Positions 34,350-47,230 of a stretch of DNA of 64,000 bases are shown in pieces. Position 1 is the stretch's first letter. Each line of letters opens with the position of its first letter. The notes below the pieces were generated by a model. It searched no databases, had not been told where the DNA came from, and worked only from the letters and a program-made list of their open reading frames with translations. Location of the stretch: NCBI RefSeq assembly GCF_904849725.1, contig NC_058518.1:508883225-508947224 (forward strand). Reading direction: 5' to 3'. Both the position numbers and the translations under genes were made by a program. The stretch comes from Hordeum vulgare subsp. vulgare (taxonomy: Eukaryota > Streptophyta > Magnoliopsida > Poales > Poaceae).

Positions 34350-35018
34350 AGGAGGAAGGAGAAAGAAGCACTACGGTGTCTACCTACATGAAGCACTTTA
34401 TGTGCATTGCCAGAATCACTACTTTATCGTCAGTACCAAGTAATTAAACCACTGCCTGGTAATGAGACAAGCAATAGCTGTCAAGTTTATTTGGGTAAAT
34501 CAAGGGACGAGGTGCGTTGTGCAACAGCAGACCGTTCGTATGAACTTTGGGTTCAGATCATGGATGAATCTTGCGGACAATATGAGTGGGTGTTGAAGCA
34601 TCATATTGACCTTATGCACATGATGCATACACAAGACTATCAACAAGTCGAACCCCCATGGTCTTTACAAGAACATTATAATTACGATGATGATGTTGGC
34701 AGTGACACCCAGAAAGAACCAGAGGGTTTTTATTATGGATACTTTAGCAAACACAATGAGGAAGGACCTATGCAGGAGAAAACTCGACCACAATCCTGTT
34801 ACACGGCTTTTCTCGGATCCCATCATTTCGAAAAAGATGTTGTCTTCTTGACAGATGGATCAGAACGAGGATTGGCCTATTGCCTTGAGAGCTCTAGTGC
34901 CGAGCACTTAGAGAAACTAAAACCAAGGATTGCATCGAACTTATACAATCCACTAACATTTGTAGAAGCGTCTTTTAATTTCGCGCCTTGTTCCAGAGAA
35001 TTGTCTCAACATATGTAA
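34350..35018 (+). pseudogene. F-box protein gene relic (C-terminal half)
   Basis: The encoded text GVYLHEALYVHCQN, then after a one-base frame change near 34430 YQVIKPLPGN, SCQVYLGKSRDEVRCA and QIMDESCGQYEWVLKHHIDL, has the pattern of the C-terminal associated domain of the large grass F-box family. The final 204-codon frame starts with TTG, not ATG, and runs to a TAA/TAG-class stop ending at 35018. The N-terminal F-box itself (Skp1 binding) is missing; the copia LTR stands where the upstream part should be. Intact relatives would be substrate adaptors of SCF ubiquitin ligases. With the F-box lost and the frame shifted, this copy is a relic created or exposed by the copia insertion. Confidence 0.7.
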
Positions 35019-36021
35019 GTTGTTCTAAATCTCACCATGGACTGTTAAGGATGTACTAATAACTACATTGTCAACGTGAGGCAATATGCACTTTCAATAG
35101 AACCCACTACATTGCACAGTTGCCTGAAACATCAATGGAGAGTTGTTGAACATATTATGGACTTCACCGCATGATACCTAGTTAGCAATAATATTTACTT
35201 GTTTTGGATGATTTTACACATTACACTTGATCGTTTCCCCTACGCTTCAAATCCGACACCTCTCACGGTCTCTAATGTTTCTTTACCGACGTTTTTCACA
35301 CGATTTCATACCATCATAGGATGCATGCAACTTTTGTCCGGTCCTTCCACTCTAACAATGGAACATTAAGAACGGGAAAAATTGCCGTGAAATAAGTTGG
35401 TGGATGGATGAGGATCATCTGGACCACGACATACATAGATAGGTTTGATTTTATGGCATCTTCCATGTTGTGTTTACTAAGATACACAAAAGACAAAGGT
35501 GGACGGATTTCGCCAGACGAGTTGCCTATTTTGGTGAAAAATTAGATTAGTTGGTTATCGCATGGAGACTGGTCAACATAGGGATGAAGCCTTTCAACAG
35601 ATGGTAAAACGAACAACTCCACCAGTTTGAGCCATTTTCCATATGGTGCAATTGAAACTTCAAAGATATTGTTCTCACGTGCTCTTGTTTTCCTTATAAT
35701 GAGTCTTGTTGGTCTACTTGTTCAATGCTACCGTGCATGGAATTTGTCTTCCGTTTCTAAGCCAGCAAATTGAGTGAGCAGTTCCACTATGAATTTGTTA
35801 GGTCTTTCCATACATTGGTAGTACTTTGTAGAAGCTCTTGTTTGATCTTTCAGCTGGAAATATGGTTGCCCCGTATAGGTTAAGGTATATCTTAGATACT
35901 GGCTAGTGTTTGCAAAGGCTGGTGCTAATCTAAGTTTGCAATTTTCACGCACAATAACTTCTCTTACTGTGTTTCTCTGTTTGCTCATCTGAAGGCAGCT
36001 GAATTGTCTCTTGACAAATAC
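35019..36021. other. Spacer downstream of the F-box relic
   Basis: No reading frame or repeat boundary recognised. It may include the old 3' flank of the F-box gene. The LINE target duplication begins at 36022. Confidence 0.4.
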
Positions 36022-36040
36022 AAACTATACTAATTTACAT
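36022..36040. repeat. Target site duplication of LINE 1 (left)
   Basis: AAACTATACTAATTTACAT here pairs with AAACTATACTACTCTACAT at 39942-39960 (17 of 19 identical). Confidence 0.85.
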
Positions 36041-39000
36041 TTTTTTCGAAAAGGAGGCTTAGCCCCGGCCTCTGCATCGAGTGATGCATACAGCCATATA
36101 TAAAAGAAAGCCAAAATCCGGCATAGTACAAGTCAAAGTGCAGCCATAAGGCGATAAAACCAAAAGATACAAGGCGAGAATCACGCCCAAACCGGGGATG
36201 ACGGAAAGATCTAGATGACGAAACACCTATTCTATTAAGATGACGGCATACAAACCGGTTGAAGATACCCTGTGCTACCATCTCCCATCAGACACATCCA
36301 GTATCCAAATGCTCCCTGGCTGCCACAGCAGTGAGTAATGACCACGTGCGGATCAGTGCGGTAGCCCTGAAGATAACCTACAGAAAGTGAATATCGCGTA
36401 ATCTGTTAAAAACTAAATCATTTCTGCTATTCCAAAGATCCAACAAAAGAGCGCAGGTTCCAACCCGAATAAGTTGAGCAACTTGAACATGCACTCCCTT
36501 TAACCACGTCCCAAATAACGAGTTAATACTATTAGGAGGAGTGATGTTAAAAGCAATGTGAAGTGAGCGCCAAACCAGTTTAGCCAAGGGACAATCTAGA
36601 AAGAGGTGTTGTATATTTTCTTCCCTCGGACAAAAGCTGCATCTAAGATTACCCTTCCAATTTCGCTTGGCAAGATTATCCTTCGTAAGAATAATTTATT
36701 TGTGAACAAACCACATAAAGATCTTAATTCTAAGAGGGACTTTGATCTTCCAGATATGCCTTGATTTAGGAATAGGTGACGAATCTATGAGATCTACATA
36801 CATAGATTTGATCGTAAAAACTCCATTGGAGGTTAACTTCCAATGAATACGATCAGGTCTATCCGAGAGGTTAACCTCCATTAACCTTCGGACAAGATGC
36901 AACCAGTTAGTCCATCTATCACCTGCTAAGGACCGATGGAATTGAATATTTAGAGGTATCTCACGCAATATTGCAGCAACGGACGCTTGTCGACGTTGAG
37001 CAATATGGTACAGCCGCGGGTATTGGATAGCTAGAGGGCTATTCCCTAGCCACGAATCTTCCCAAAATCTAATCAATTCACCATTACCCAGAATAAACTT
37101 AGTTCTATTGAAGAAAGAAGTTTTTACCCGCATCAAACCCTTCCACAAGGGTGAATCAGTAGGTTTAGCTGTAACCTACGATAATGTTTTAGAATGTAAG
37201 TACTTATTCGACACAATCTGTACCCACATCCCTTCGGTTTCCCTAGATAATCTAAACAACCACTTGCTGAGTAGACATCTATTTTTGGTTTCTAAATTTT
37301 CAATTCCTAAACCTCCTTGATCTTTAGGCCTACAAATAATATCCCATTTAGTAAGCCTATATTTAGTCCGACTTTCATCACTCTGCCAGAAGAAACGGGA
37401 CCAATAGAAATCCAATCTTTTCCGTACCCCTACAGGTACTTTAAAAAAGGATAGGAGAAACATAGGCATACTTGTTAAAACTGAATTAACAAGAACTAGC
37501 CTCCCTCCATAAGATAATAACTTGCCCTTCCAGCAACTTAATTTCTTTTCGAATCGTTCCTCTATACATCTCCATTCCTTGTTTGATAATTTCCGATGAT
37601 GAATGGGAATACCTAAATACGTAAAAGGAAGATTCCCAGTTGCACATCCAAACAATTGATTGTAAGTGCCTTGTTGGTTTTTAGCTTCACCAAAACAAAA
37701 CAATTCACTCTTATTAAAATTAATTTTCAGCCCAGATAACTGCTCAAATAAGCAAAGGATGAGTTTCAAATTCCTAGCCTTGTTTAAATCATGCTCCATA
37801 AAGAGAATAGTGTCATCGGCATATTGTAGAATGGAGACCCCGCCATCTACGAGATGTGGAATAAGTCCCCCTACAAGATCCTTCTCGTTGGCTTGCTTAA
37901 TCATAAGTGCCAATATATCAGCAACAATATTAAATAAGATGGGTGACAACGGATCCCCTTGCCTGAGACCCTTGAGTGTCTGGAAGAAGTGACCTAAGTC
38001 ATCATCGACCTTAACCCCGACACTTCCTCTTTTAGTAAAGCAGTCGACATGCTTTCGCCAAGGCTCGTCAAAACCCTTCATACGCAGTGTTTGTTGCAAG
38101 AAAGACCATTTAACTTTATCATATGCCTTCTCAAAATCCACTTTGAAAATAACCCCATCCGGTTTCTTCGAGTGGATTTCATGCAAAGTCTCATGCAAGA
38201 CAACTACTCCCTTCATAATATTTCGGCCAGGCATAAAGGCAGTTTGCGACGATTGCACAACAGAATGTGCCATCATAGTTAGCCTGTCAGTTCCCACCTT
38301 TGTGAAAAAATTTAAAGCTAACATTCAGCAAACAAATTGGACGAAACTGCTCAATGCGGGTTGCACCTTCTTTTTTTGGTAGCAACGTTATTGCACCAAA
38401 ATTCAAATGGAAGAGTTGTAAGCGACCCGCAAACAGATCATCAAACATTGCCATAAGATCATCCTTAATAATATGCCAGCATTTTTTGTAGAACTCCGCT
38501 GGGAACCCATCTGGCCCAGGAGCTTTACCGCTCTTCATACCCACAATCGCCTCAAGCACCACTTTCTCAGTGAAAGGGGCGGATAGTAACTCGTTGTCAG
38601 CCTGTCCGACTTGAGGAATATCCGCCACCTGCTGCTCATCCATTGTAACGAAACTATGATCGGGAGCACCAAACAAACGTTTATAGTAGCTAGAGATATA
38701 CAATTTAAGGTTCTCATGCCCTACAATTGTACCCTCATCCTGCTCAAGCTGCAGGATCCTTTTTTTCCTATGTTTTCCATTTGCAATCAAGTGAAAAAAT
38801 TTGGTGTTATTATCCCCGTGAACGATAGCCCGAACTTTTGCTCTAGTTGCCCATTTCAATTCCTCCTCTCTAAGGAGTACTCAAAGTCTCTGTTCAGCCT
38901 CGACTTTAATCCCTCTCTCATTCACATCGAACAAGATGCTCTCAGCTTTTCGATCAAGCTCGTCTATAAGTTTGATGAGCTGGTCCTGCTCATCCTTATA

Positions 39001-39941
39001 GGATACTGCAACATTCTTAGACCAACCACGAAGGTGATGCCGAATCTTATTTTGCCAACGGTCCACACTAGACGACCCTCCCAAGTTCTTTTTCCATTCC
39101 CTCGCAACCATATCCATGAATCCCTCCCTTGAGAACCAACTAGACTCAAAGGAGAACCCATCTTTATTACCTAAATGCTTAGCACTGCCGGAGTCTAGTA
39201 AAAGTGGCGTGTGATCTGAAATCGCTCGTTGAATTGCACACACTGTCACTAAAGAAAACTTTTGTTCCCATTCAGTACTTGTCAGAACCCTATCTAACTT
39301 TTCAAAAGTTTGATTTTGTCGCGAAGGTCAAGACTCTCAATAATAGTATTGAACATAAATGACCATCTACCATCAAAATTGTCATTATTCTTCTCATCAG
39401 CCCTCCTGGTAATATTAAAATCACCTCCTATTAAGAGCGGTAATTTCTCGTCGCAAATCTGAACCAGATCAGTGAGAAATTCAGATTTTAATTCCGGTTG
39501 AGCAGCCCCATATACAGCTACCAGCGCCCATTGGAAACCATCCCCTTTGGATGTAATCCTGAATTTAACCGCATAATCTCCTAACACCATTTCTCTAACA
39601 TGAAGTGTGTCACAACATACTACAAGTAAGATCCCCCCGGATCTTCCTCTTGGAGGGAGACAGTGCCAATCAAAATCGATACCCGCTGATAAAGCACTTA
39701 GGAACTGTGACGTAAAGTTGTCTCTTCCTGTCTCCATAATAGCAATAAAATCAAGCTGATGCTCTATGGTTGCTTCAGCCAGAAATCTAGTTTTAGCCAA
39801 GTCACGTAGACCTCTGCTATTCCAGAAGATGCCCCTCATCGTTCATCATAAAAAAAATTAACAGTTCTAAACCGAGCACTCCTGCGGACCGCCGAAACCG
39901 GATATACTTTCCGTTTCCAGGACCGTTTTGGTTTATGACCA
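36041..39941 (-). mobile_element. LINE 1, 5'-truncated L1-type retrotransposon
   Basis: A 3.9 kb minus-strand non-LTR element with an A tail (T run at 36040-36046) and a 19-bp target duplication. Its 3' end carries a stem-loop TGCATC/GATGCA at 36073-36088. The 5' end stops inside the last part of ORF1, as compared with LINE 2, so it is truncated during reverse transcription as most LINE copies are. ORF2 is described separately. Confidence 0.9.
36378..39839 (-). pseudogene. LINE 1 ORF2: endonuclease and reverse transcriptase, frameshifted
   Basis: The start MRGIFWNSRGLRD at 39839 and the motifs METGRDNF and GGDFNITRR mark the apurinic endonuclease-like domain. RT follows, with GKAPGPDGFPAEFYKKCW near 38520, GLRQGDPLSP near 37960 and the active-site text QYADDTILF near 37830. 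The C-terminal part (36696-37148 and 36378-36587) has the zinc-binding C-terminal region of plant LINEs with WKIKVPLRIKIFMWFVHK. The frame changes after the endonuclease (about 39270) and back near 38320, and there are stops at 38880 and 37150. No RNase H domain follows. It is a dead copy closely related to LINE 2. Confidence 0.85.
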
Positions 39942-39965
39942 AAACTATACTACTCTACATGAAAG

Positions 39966-40145
39966 AGATACGAGTTTTTTTGACATGCTCCCTCTTACCT
40001 CTTTTTTTATATGAAAGGTAAAAGTATATAATAGATCTGAGCTATTAATTGATTTGATTAAGTAGTGGTCTGATTAACTCTTACCTTCGTATCTCCCATG
40101 TGAAAAGAGGGCATAAGAGGGAGCGTGTTCAAATTACTCAAGAGA
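39966..40145. mobile_element. MITE-like element with about 35-bp inverted ends
   Basis: The left end GAGTTTTTTTGACATGCTCC... and the right end read in reverse, GAGTAATTTGAACACGCTCC..., are imperfect inverted repeats that extend through CTCTTA. AAGAGAT occurs on both sides (39963-39969 and 40139-40145), a likely 7-bp target duplication, though exact ends are ambiguous by 1-2 bp. Total about 170 bp, no coding capacity. It is not a Stowaway; a Mutator- or hAT-type MITE would fit the duplication length. Confidence 0.6.
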
Positions 40146-40336
40146 TTTTTTTTTTGATAAGGAGGAAACGAGCCCCGGGCCTCTGCATCAATCGATGCAT
40201 GCAGCCATATTATTAAAGATAAATAAAATAGTATCGTAAGTCCACAGAGCTCGAACAGCCCGAAGTGCAAAATAAAGGAAGAAGGAAATAGTAAACAATT
40301 GCCACATCCGGCGTATCTAAAATTAGACTACGATGC

Positions 40337-43300
40337 CTATACATCTAGTCTATTATTAGCACGCCATCCAAATCGGTTGAAAATAACCCGTGCGGCCATC
40401 TCCCATCGGTTGCACCCAATATCCATAAGATCCCTGTACTCCGCAAGACTGAGTAACGACCACGTACGGATCCAAGACGTTGCTCTGTATATAACCTGCA
40501 AAATATTGTTGAAGTTCTTGCCATTAAAGATCATATCATTCCTGGTATTCCATATAGCCCAAAACAAAGCACATATCCCAATTCCGATAAGTTTTGATAT
40601 CTTAACGTCAACTCCATTAAGCCACGTTGTAAATATTGAACCCATACATGTAGGAGGGCTGATATTAAAAGTTATTTGAATAGTTCTCCATAATAATTTT
40701 GCAAGAGGACATTCTATGAAAAGGTGTATTATTGTTTCATTTTGCTCACAAAAACAACAGTTAGTCCTTCCTCTCCAACTGCGCTTAAGTAAGTTATCTT
40801 TGGTTAGTATGACCCCTTTATGTACAAACCACATAAAATTTTTAATTCTGAGGGGCACCTTAATGTTCCAAATAGGTTATGATCTAGCTATGATTCCGGT
40901 ATTTATCAGATGTGCATACATGGACTTTACTGAGAATACGCCATTCTTAGTTAAAGTCCACTTAATAGTATATGATTGTTCAGATAAGTGCACATGCATG
41001 ATTCTTTCCACCAAATGCAACCATGCATCCCAACGAGCTCCTACTAAAGCACGCCTGAACTGCATATTAAGGGGTATAGATTGTAGTACCGTGGATACAT
41101 AATCCTGTTTATGTTGTACTATATTGTATAGCATAGGGTATTGAATTGCAAGTGGTGTGTCCCCAAGCCAAGTATCTTCCCAGAACCTTATTGAGGCCCC
41201 ATTACCAAGTACTCCCTCCGTCCCAAAATAACTGTCTCAAGCTTAGTACAACTTTGTACTAGAGCTAGTACAAAGTTGAGACACTTATTTTGGGACGGAG
41301 GGAGTATAAATTTGACCCTATTGAAAAAATTCATCTTTATCTTCATTAGCCCTTTCCAAAAGGGGGAATCATTTGGTCTGGCTGTAACCTGAGCTAAAGT
41401 TTTAGAATTCAGGTACTTGTTTTGGAGTATTTGAATCCACATTCCTTCAGATTCTGTGGATAACCTATATAACCATTTGCTAAGCAAGCACTTGTTTTTC
41501 ACTTCTAAATTCTCGATGCCCAACCCACCCTGATCTTTGGGAGTACATATAATATCCCACCGAGTTAATCTGTATTTCTTCCTAGCTTCATCACTTTGCC
41601 AAAAGAAACGAGATCTGTAAAAATCTAGTCTTTTTCGAACCCCTGCAGGTATTTGAAAGAAAGACAGTAAGAACATAGGTAGGCTTGTTAACACGGAGTT
41701 AATTAATACAAGCCTCCCTCCATATGACATAAGTTTGCCCTTCCAGCAACTTAATTTTTTCTCAAATCTTTCTTCGATACATTTCCATTCTTTATTTGTC
41801 AGACGCCTATGATGAATAGGGATCCCGAGATAGCTAAACCGAAGTGATCCCAGTTCACAACCAAATAACTGTCTATAAGCTTGTTGCTCCTCTTTTGCCT
41901 TTCCAAAGCATAAGATTTCGCTTTTGTTAAAATTAATTTTGAGCCCCGATAGTTGTTCAAATAGGCACAATAATAGTTTCATGTTCCTTGCTTTAGCCAT
42001 ATCGTGTTCCATAAATAGAATTGTATCATCCGCATATTGTAATATAGATACACCACCATCTACAAGGTGTGGAATGAGTCCTCCAACTTGACCCTTATCT
42101 TTGGCTCGCGCAATAATTATTGTCAACATATCGGCAACTATGTTGAATAATGCAGGAGACATTGAGTCCCCCTGTCTTAATCCCTTATGAGTTTGATAAT
42201 AATGACCTATGTCATCATTTACTTTAACTCCTACACTCCCTTTCTGTATGAAAGCATCAATCTGATTTCTCCATCTTTCATTCAAACCTTTCATTCATAA
42301 GGCATGTTGAAGAAATGACCATATTACCTTATCGTAAGCCTTTTTGAAATCTACTTTAAAGATAATTCCGTCTAATTTCTTTGTATGGATTTCGTGTAAC
42401 GTTTCATGAAGAACGACAACCCCCTCAAGGATATGTCGCCCAGGCATAAATGCACTCTGAGTCAGTTGGACTACTGAATGTGCTATCTTCGTCAGTCTAT
42501 TTGTGCCAACCTTTGTGAAAATTTTGAAGCTCACATTGAGCAGACAAATTGGTCTAAATTGTTCAATGCGTATGGTTTCCACCCTTTTTGGCAACAACGT
42601 AATTGTTCCAAAATTAAGGTGGAAAAGCTGCAAATGACCCTCGAATAAATCCTCGAACATAGGCATGAGATCACCTTTAATAATATGCCAACACTTTTTA
42701 TAAAATTCTGCTGGAAACCCATATGGTCCCGGAGCCTTATTATGTTTCATCTGTGCTATTGAATCGTAAACCTCCTTCTCTGTAAAGGGAGCAGATAAGA
42801 CCTCATTCTCATCTGCATTAAGTTGAGGTATATCATGATTGGAACTTTCATCCAGTGAGACCAACGTCTCTTGTGAAGGTCCAAATAGCCTCTTGTAATA
42901 TTCAGATATGTATAGTTTTAAGTTTTCATGACCTACTATTGTTCCTTCATCTTGCTCAAGTTGATTTTTTTTCTTTCTATGTTTTCCATTTGGAATCATA
43001 TGAAAGAATTTGGTGTTATCATCTCCATGAACTACCTTGGTCACTTTAGCTCTTTGTGCCCATTTCATTTCCTCTTCTCTTAACAATTTTTGCAATTCTT
43101 TTTCAGCATTCATCTTATTATTCCTATCTGACCTGTTTAACTGCGTGGACTCGGCTTTGACATCTAATTCATCAATCAGACGAGTCAATCTTTCTTTTTC
43201 TATTTTATAAATACCACTCTGATTTTTCGCCCATCCTCTCAGAAATTGGCGTAGATGTCTTATTTTGTTCTGCCATCTTTCAATATTTGTAGATCCGCCC

Positions 43301-44100
43301 AAGTTTCTAACCCATTCCTGAGCTATGACATCCATGAAGGCTTCTCGTTCGAACCAACTTAATTCAAATGAGAAGACACTTTTATTACCTACATGGTTGG
43401 CCTCCCCTGAGTCAACCATGAGAGGTGCGTGATTTGAGATGGCTCTTTGTAATGCTCGTACTGTGACTAAGGATACTTCTGTTCCCAGTCGACAGTAGTT
43501 AGTACGCGGTCCAACTTCTCATACGTTGGTACTGGTAGGGAGTTCGCCCATATGAATTGTCTACCTGAGAGTTCAATCTCCCTCAGATCAAGACTCTCAA
43601 TAACCATGTTGAACATAAGTGACCATCTTTCATCATAATTATCGTTATTTTTTCCTCAGACCTCCTGATTATATTAAAATCTCCCCCCACCATAATTGGG
43701 ATCGTTTCTTCTCCACAAATTCTTACTAGATTAGCAAGGAAATCAGGTTTTAGTTCTGGTTGCGCCGCACCATATACGGCCACCAAAGCCCATTTGAAAC
43801 CATCAAGTTTCGATCTCACACGAAACTTGACGGTAAACTCATCGTAAACCACACTCATCACCTCCAACGTCTCACATTTGACACCAAGTAAGATTCCACC
43901 GGATCTACCCCTTGGTGGCAAACAGTGCCAATCAAACTCAACCCCTCCTGATAAAGCATTTAAAATTGGGGTGTGAAATTATCTCTACCAGTTTCTTGTA
44001 GAGCCATAAAATCTAGTTTATATTTGAGCGATGTGTCTCTAAGGAACCTTATTTTAGCCAAGTCTGCTAGACCTCTGCTATTCCAGAATATTCCTTTCAT
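40337..44100 (-). pseudogene. LINE 2 ORF2: endonuclease and reverse transcriptase, broken
   Basis: It starts MKGIFWNSRGLAD at 44100, with ETGRDNF and a nearby stop, GGDFNIIRR near 43690, GLRQGDSMSP near 42180 and the RT active site QYADDTILF near 42030. A TGA at 42295 stands between HAL and MKGLNERW; LINE 1 has an Arg codon at the equivalent place, so this looks like a CGA-to-TGA change. A Stowaway MITE (41212-41304) cuts the C-terminal part. Beyond it, 41134-40877 and 40858-40337 continue the region, with LRIKNFMWFVHKGVILTKDN and CCFCEQNETIIHLFIECP (a CX2C...HX4C zinc-binding motif). No RNase H follows. Confidence 0.85.
41212..41304. mobile_element. Stowaway MITE inside LINE 2 ORF2, 93 bp
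   Basis: It begins CTCCCTCCGTCCCAAAATAA and ends TTATTTTGGGACGGAGGGAG, a near-perfect inverted repeat, with TA on both sides (41210-41211, 41305-41306). It is the same family as the split MITE at 1744-3144. It postdates the LINE. Confidence 0.95.
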
Positions 44101-44123
44101 AAATCATCATGGAATTTCTTCTT

Positions 44124-46819
44124 TTATTTCACTCTAGCACTTCTCCTAACCGCCGATTCGGGAAAAACCTTCCTTTTCCAAGGTCTCTTTGATTTTTCGT
44201 GAATAATTTGAGTTGTACCTTGTTGGTTAATTGTTGGTGAATGTGTACAAGGAAATAAAGAGGTCGTATACCCCTCCAATTCCGAACCATCCACCTCCTC
44301 TTCCTCTCCTTCTAAGTGTAGTAAACTTTGACATACCTTTTGTAATTCTAATCCTCCTAATTCATTAACTTCTTTATCATCCATAGGCTTTATCGCTGCT
44401 AGATTTTGAATAACTCTATAGTTCTATCTGTTTCTAAATCCAGAATATCATTAATGGTTTTAGCTAATTGTTTGCTAGATGAACCCATAGTAATTCCTAT
44501 GTTACTAGCATTTTGTACAATCTCTGATTCTGTAAAATGAAGTATTGAAGCAGTATGATTAATTTGCATACCTGTAGCTGCCTCGACGTCTCGAAGCTTT
44601 GTTGCCCTCGAGGCACGCGCTAGTAACATGTCATCGGCATCCGGTAGCTCCTGGATACGTTGACTGGACCGTAGTTCTTCGGTATTAGGGTCTAGAATTC
44701 CTCCAAAAGATATCACATCGTCTGGAGATATAGCTGTGTGTTCTCGTCATGTCGCCTTAAAGTCAGCAGCAACATCCTGCTGCGATGAAGGCTGCAGAAC
44801 CTGTCCCGGTATTTGTAGAGTGGTAAGCATGGAAGCATTAGACGTTGGTTTTCCTCCAGCCGATATAACAGAAGAATCAGCACTTGCTTTGCTGATGTTG
44901 CCACTTGACCCAGTTGTGGTAGTAAGCTTCTTCATGGATTTCATGTCACTCTGGTCCCCAACCTGATGACCAACAGAAAAATCGGCACTTACTTTGTTGT
45001 TTGTACTTGTTATGTCTTTAGTCTCAGCCGTCACATCATTATGGCTTGTAACTTGCATGTCCCCCTGGTGCACCATCTGATTATATATCTTAGTCGACGC
45101 TGCCTGCTTGAGCTGATTGTCGTTGTTGTTGCAAAGAGTAGTTGAGCTGATTGTCGTGGCCACCCCCTTCATGTGTGACAAACGCAATAAAGGGGAGGTA
45201 TTTTTTCGTCCCGTGATATTTCTTCGTCTATGCCGGGCAATATATCCTCCTCCACGCACGCTTCTGCCCATAAGCTAGTAGGCGTAGGCATCTCAAAAGA
45301 TCCAAGCCGTAAGGTAGCCATAGGTGAAACTGAAGAAGACGGAGTACCTACGTTGTTAGGTGATTTATCCTTAGCAGAGGACGATGGTGGTTCTGCGTTG
45401 TGATTAGACTTGTCGGACTGATCCTCCTCGGCACCACCCCGGTCCTTATCTCGATCATCAGCATCTGCCATTTTAACATCACCGTCATATAATTGCTGTT
45501 GGGCCTCCTTCTCGACTTCTACATCAAGCTCATAATGAACTCCATCATAAGACCACGGTGCATAGTCCGGTATGTACTCAACATCAAGGACCATCACATG
45601 CACTCTGGCTATACCCCTTTTTCGAGTAAATGGCATATCCACCTTATCTGTCTTACCAATGAAATACCCAAGACTCCATACAATTAGGAAGTCATTAAGA
45701 AGAATCTCTAGAACGCCTGAAAATCTAATCCAAACCTTCTGTAACCGTGTACCCTGTGGTTCCGGCTTTTTACACTCCTCAAACTCAAGTAAGCATTTGC
45801 TATAACTGACCTTGCTGACCCCGAATGCAAGCAACCGTTGAAGATCCTCCCTTCTTGGAAACTCTACTTGAAAACTTTGGTCATCTATCTTATTTGGTGC
45901 CCATTGATATGTCTCAGACACAAGCCTTCTGAGTTGTTGAGAGATTTGTTCTGCAATCAGTGTTCCGTTTGTGACCTTTACTAGTCCCGTTCTTGAACTC
46001 TCAAGGCGAGGCGGAACTAGAGTTGATGAGGATCCTGGTGTCTCAAAGAACATAAGCTTACTTTGACATACACCATAGATATTAATTACTGCTTTGGGAG
46101 CTGAAAGTAGGGGACATGTAGCATCATCATGTCCTGGTTTCTGACAAATATCACATATCTCAGTAGTACAATCTACCACAAAATGTCCAGAAACTCCACA
46201 CATGTAACACGTCAATTTTTCCTTTTTCCAGCTGCTTTATTGACATGTGCGGTATCTCTATCTTCAGCCGAGTTAGGTGTAATAATCTCTGCAGCATTGG
46301 AAGTATTACCTATACCCCCATCATTTGTCGCTTGTGCAACCTCCTTCCACTTCGGGAACAAATTGTTTCTCCCAAAAGTGCGGAGTCCACCACCCCCACG
46401 TTGGCGAAAGTTCGAACCTCTAGCACCTTCGACAAAATTTCCTTCCGGAGGTTGGAAGGGTCGGTGCCACTGATTAGCACCCCCCCCCCCCCCGCGTTCC
46501 ACTGCCCACAGCCACCACCTTGACCGTTGTAGTTCTCGTTCCAATGCTGTCCAGAATTCCTATAACCCTGGTAGCCACCACCACCTCGGTTATACCCTAT
46601 ACCTCGTACAGGTTTAGCTGGTCCAGTGCCACGCCCTTGGCTCTCTTTTCCTGCAGCCGGAAGAGAACGATCCCCATCTGCAGGACGTTGTATTGGTGGA
46701 ACAGGCCCTGCCCCTGAATTCTGCGTCGCTGCAGGCTGCATAGGTTCAGAGGGAGGATTCATGGACATCTGGGCGCCACCACGCGCGGGCCCGATCTCCG
46801 ACGAAGAAATCGCCGGCAC
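44124..46819 (-). pseudogene. LINE 2 ORF1: RNA-binding gag-like protein, frameshifted
   Basis: The N-terminal part (46819-46200) is Gly/Arg-rich (GYNRGGGGYQGYRNSG), typical of nucleic-acid-binding tails. It changes frame in a 14-C run at 46482-46495 and again in an A-rich stretch near 46215. The middle (46215-45169) has two zinc knuckles, CYMCGVSGHFVVDC and CDICQKPGHDDATC. An acidic linker follows and the end, KRPWKRKVFPESAVRRS, is basic. Stops and frame changes near 45270, 44716 and 44390 break the rest. ORF1 proteins coat LINE RNA. The presence of an almost complete ORF1 shows that this copy is not 5'-truncated like LINE 1. Confidence 0.75.
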
Positions 46820-47230
46820 TCAGCGAGCTCGCCCCGATCTGGAAGGGAAACCAGGCGTCGAACGAGAAAGATGATATGTTTCCTGCTGGCGATCCCTGGT
46901 TCCCAGTTTTATTTGCTCAGTTTTTTCCTCGTACGTAACTGAGTCCGATCTGGGAACAACAAGATTTTCTGGGCTATCAACCCAGCACAACTGGGCCTCA
47001 TACCCAGCTGTGTCAGGCCCTTGCAATTCAATTGATGGCCCATCTTGGCCAAACAAAGAATTCAAATGATGCATCCTTTTTTCACGGATCCCGAGATCTG
47101 ACTGGGATGAGGCCGTCGCCGGCGGACGCACCACCGACCCAGCTCGATTATTCTTCCGTTGGACTGGGACGGCCTTCCAAGAATGAATGAAATCAGCTAG
47201 TGTCAATGCCGGTAGTCGTAGCGCCAGCGA

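Larger units (their letters stand above)
40146..47200 (-). mobile_element. LINE 2, near full-length L1-type retrotransposon
   Basis: The minus-strand element has an A tail (10 T at 40146-40155), a 3' stem-loop TGCATC/GATGCA at 40184-40199, ORF2 up to the ATG at 44100 and ORF1 up to about 46.8 kb. The 5' end lies between 47150 and 47230, where sequence changes into the VWA-domain gene remnant. About 7.0 kb is close to full length for plant L1 elements. I found no convincing target duplication; the left flank shows no trace of the gene seen on the right. Confidence 0.8.
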
